Positions 5,263-6,777 of a stretch of DNA of 6,777 nt are shown here, one piece after another. Origin of the DNA: CAZNMF01 sp035547155 (GTDB lineage Bacteria > Acidobacteriota > Vicinamibacteria > Vicinamibacterales > SCN-69-37); contig DASZVJ010000122.1 in the NCBI GenBank assembly GCA_035547155.1, forward strand, positions 1-6,777, written 5' to 3'. The translations under genes and the position numbers were made by a program. The notes beneath the pieces are model-generated. The model searched no databases. It was not told the DNA's origin and worked only from the letters and a program-made list of their open reading frames with translations. Every line of letters starts with the position of its first letter. Position 1 is the stretch's first letter.

Positions 5263-5763
5263 CTAGCGCTCCCACGTGATCGACAGCCCGAACATCGCGA
5301 TGCCGTCGTCGATGTTCACGTTCGTCCAGCATTTGGCGAGGCTGAGATAGAGCGAGGCGGGACGCGACTTGTGCGGCACGTGCATGTCCGTGAGGCGATA
5401 GCTCATGCCCCAGGTGAACAGCGCCCGAATGATCGGGCCGTTCGCCGTCTGTTGGCGCACGAGCATGACGCCCGGCGGGCCGAAGATCGCCGTGCGGCCG
5501 ATGCGCGCGACCACGATGTGCATGCCGACGAGACCGAACACGCCCGCATCCGACTCGCCGGGCAGCCACAGGCCGTCGACGTGGACCCACCGCAGAAACG
5601 ACGAGTGCGGCGTTTCGTCCGGCGGCGGTGTGGCGGGCGAGGACGGATCGTCGGCGCGGACGTCGCGTGACGCGGCCCACGACATCACGATCGCCGCAAG
5701 AATCCAGGCCGCTGCCCGCCGTCGATTGACGATGCCGTGCATCGATCCGCTCGATCGCTCCAT
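5263..5763 (-). CDS. Exported protein of unknown function, possibly a small outer-membrane beta-barrel
   Basis: A 166-residue protein with a Sec-type signal peptide: an RRR-containing N-region (14-16), a hydrophobic core AAAWILAAIVMSWAA (17-31), and a likely VRA|DD cut after A37. A Pro/Ser/Thr-rich linker follows (38-53). The rest consists of short alternating segments rich in Gly, Val and aromatic residues, such as VHVDGLWLPG, VFGLVGMHIVVARIG, IRALFTWGMSYRLT and LYLSLAKCWTNVNI, ending in MFGLSITWER. That pattern and the aromatic last segment resemble beta-barrel outer membrane proteins, but a barrel of about 110 residues would be small. No family recognised. The start is uncertain: ATG at 5763 or, seven codons later, ATG at 5742. 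Both give the same signal peptide core, and neither has a strong Shine-Dalgarno. It lies 139 bases downstream of the ATPase gene, so it may be transcribed separately. Confidence 0.7.
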   Translation of the reverse strand: MERSSGSMHGIVNRRRAAAWILAAIVMSWAASRDVRADDPSSPATPPPDETPHSSFLRWVHVDGLWLPGESDAGVFGLVGMHIVVARIGRTAIFGPPGVMLVRQQTANGPIIRALFTWGMSYRLTDMHVPHKSRPASLYLSLAKCWTNVNIDDGIAMFGLSITWER

Positions 5764-5902
5764 CGTGCGAGCGCTCGAAGGGGATCTGCTTCAAATGCTG
5801 CGCCAGACGCCGTGCGCGCTGATGCGCGTGCGTCCGCTCGCGGCCCGCGGCATCGCGCGGCCGGGCACGATCGCTCGTTTTGATGTCGTGACGTCGCGCG
5901 CG
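5764..5902. other. Intergenic gap with a short palindrome
   Basis: 139 bases between the ATPase stop and the exported-protein start, both on the minus strand. The gap includes CGAGCGCTCG (5768-5777), a perfect 10-bp palindrome directly before the 5763 ATG. No convincing -35/-10 pair, terminator with T-run, or small ORF was found. Confidence 0.3.
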
Positions 5903-6777
5903 TCAGGCGCGCCCGGGGGAGACCGGCATGACGCGCGACGCCCTGGCGATGACTCCGGCGCAGCGCGCGAGAGGAATGGGCGCGACGAGACGATCGATCG
6001 CCGCCGGCGTTCGAAACCGGTAGCGGCCAGCCGGCGCACCGCGCCGCTGCGGGCACGCCTCGATGAGCGTGCCGCGGGCGGCGAGCGCGTCCAGCCGCGC
6101 CGTGACGACGCTCACGTGCATCAGATCGAGCCCTGCGGCGACGGCGGCCGCCGTGAACGACGGGCCGATGATCGCCGCGGTCTCCAGCATGATCCGATCG
6201 TCAGAGGCGAGCTCGTCGATCTGACCCTGCACGCTTTCGGCGGTCATCGCCGCGATCGCCAGCGCCAGGTGATCGCCGCGCCAGCGCACGGCGCCGGAGT
6301 CTGCTCGCGCGGCCATGTCGCTCAGCACGTCGACCGCACGCGCGAGACGCCCGGGATGTCCCCCCGTCGCGTCGAACGCCGCCTCGGCGATCGCATCGGC
6401 CGCGTCAACGCCGAGCTGCCGCTCCAGATACGTGTGGACGTGAGCCGCATCGAGCGGTGGCAGCCGGATGTGCCGCCCGCGGCGTATGGGCCGGAGCTCG
6501 CGGCCGAGTCGCTCGAGCGCATCGACGGCCGGGCCGCCGTGCGCTTTCGTGTAGGTGCCGACGACGCACAACGGCGCCGTCGATCGGCGATGCGCGAGCG
6601 TCGCGAGGCAGGAGAGCGTGGCGTGATCGGCCCAGTGCAGATCTTCGAGAATCACGACGAGCGGCAGATCCTGCGTCACGTCCTCGAGCAGCGTCGCGAC
6701 CTCATCGGAGGCGCTGGCGCCTGCCGGCGGAAGCCGCCACACCTCGTCGGCCGGACTGAGGCCCAGCAGCGAGATCT
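5903..6777 (-). CDS. C-terminal part of an AAA/STAND-type ATPase, likely a transcription or signalling regulator (5' end off right edge)
   Basis: The frame is open to base 6777, so the start and the Walker A site are outside the window. The apparent GTG at 6742 is internal: the same frame continues upstream as ISLLGLSPADE. In the 290 visible residues, LPLVVILEDLHWAD (37-50) is the Walker B strand, with E44-D45, of the predicted-ATPase (AAA_16-like) family. Next comes the CVVGTYT segment (70-76), where relatives often read GTYR. A lid-like helical region follows. Then QGQIDELASDDRIMLETAAIIGPSF and DLMHVSVVTARLDALAARGTLIE form the winged-helix-like section, and RYRFRTPAAIDRL starts the last segment. 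This order matches ATPases attached to adenylate cyclases, kinases or winged-helix DNA-binding regulators. The usual long C-terminal TPR repeats are absent, because the protein ends about 40 residues after RYRFR. What lies at its N-terminus cannot be seen. Confidence 0.88.
   Translation of the reverse strand, partial: ISLLGLSPADEVWRLPPAGASASDEVATLLEDVTQDLPLVVILEDLHWADHATLSCLATLAHRRSTAPLCVVGTYTKAHGGPAVDALERLGRELRPIRRGRHIRLPPLDAAHVHTYLERQLGVDAADAIAEAAFDATGGHPGRLARAVDVLSDMAARADSGAVRWRGDHLALAIAAMTAESVQGQIDELASDDRIMLETAAIIGPSFTAAAVAAGLDLMHVSVVTARLDALAARGTLIEACPQRRGAPAGRYRFRTPAAIDRLVAPIPLARCAGVIARASRVMPVSPGRA

Noticed and set aside
5743..5757. CGATC-loop-GATCG hairpin near the start of the 5263-5763 gene
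   Set aside because: A 5-bp stem in sequence full of CGATC words is likely chance, and it falls between two possible start codons, so its context is unclear.
5685..6056. Minus-strand open frames after and overlapping the ATPase end, considered as a frameshifted TPR tail
   Set aside because: The translations are Arg/Ala/Ser-rich with no helical repeat pattern, so they do not look like a displaced C-terminal domain.

Overview
The window is GC-rich (by eye about two thirds G+C) chromosomal DNA from a Gram-negative-type bacterium. It carries an aerobic respiration locus. The A-type oxidase with a detached c-type cytochrome, a second subunit III, two unfamiliar secreted proteins and a large AAA/STAND-type ATPase regulator suggest Acidobacteriota, perhaps Vicinamibacteria. 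That placement is inference from gene content and style, because no rRNA or other marker is present.

Layout. From about 4484 leftwards to the window edge, everything on the minus strand is one compact cytochrome c oxidase operon. In transcription order it holds a diheme c-type cytochrome with a probable lipoprotein signal (4484-3831), a 35-residue single-helix membrane protein (3825-3718), CuA-bearing subunit II (coxB, 3708-2965), catalytic subunit I (coxA, 2968-1235), subunit III (coxC, 1238-639), subunit IV (632-282), and a second subunit III-type protein that runs off the left edge (229-1). coxB/coxA and coxA/coxC overlap by 4 bases (ATGA), and the other gaps in the core are 5 to 9 bases. 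A 52-base gap with a hairpin precedes the second subunit III.

How the genes work together. The diheme cytochrome should pass electrons to CuA in subunit II, and from there to heme a and the heme a3/CuB site in subunit I, where oxygen is reduced to water. Subunits III and IV and the tiny membrane protein are structural or accessory. Subunit II has no fused cytochrome c domain, so the locus looks like a caa3-like arrangement in which the cytochrome is a separate two-heme protein.

Right of the operon, a 258-base divergent region (4485-4742) separates it from a plus-strand gene for a small exported protein of unknown function (4743-5234). That gene converges on a minus-strand gene for another exported protein of unknown function (5763-5263). 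The right edge holds the C-terminal part of a minus-strand ATPase of the kind found in large signal-transduction or transcription regulators (6777-5903); its start lies outside the window.

The most notable signal is in subunit I. All heme and copper ligands, the cross-linked tyrosine and the lower D-channel residues are present. The K-channel lysine position, however, is methionine, with a glutamate just before it, and the helix IV serines of the upper D channel are replaced. Otherwise the region is an ordinary respiratory locus, and I see no phage, CRISPR, transposon or defence system.
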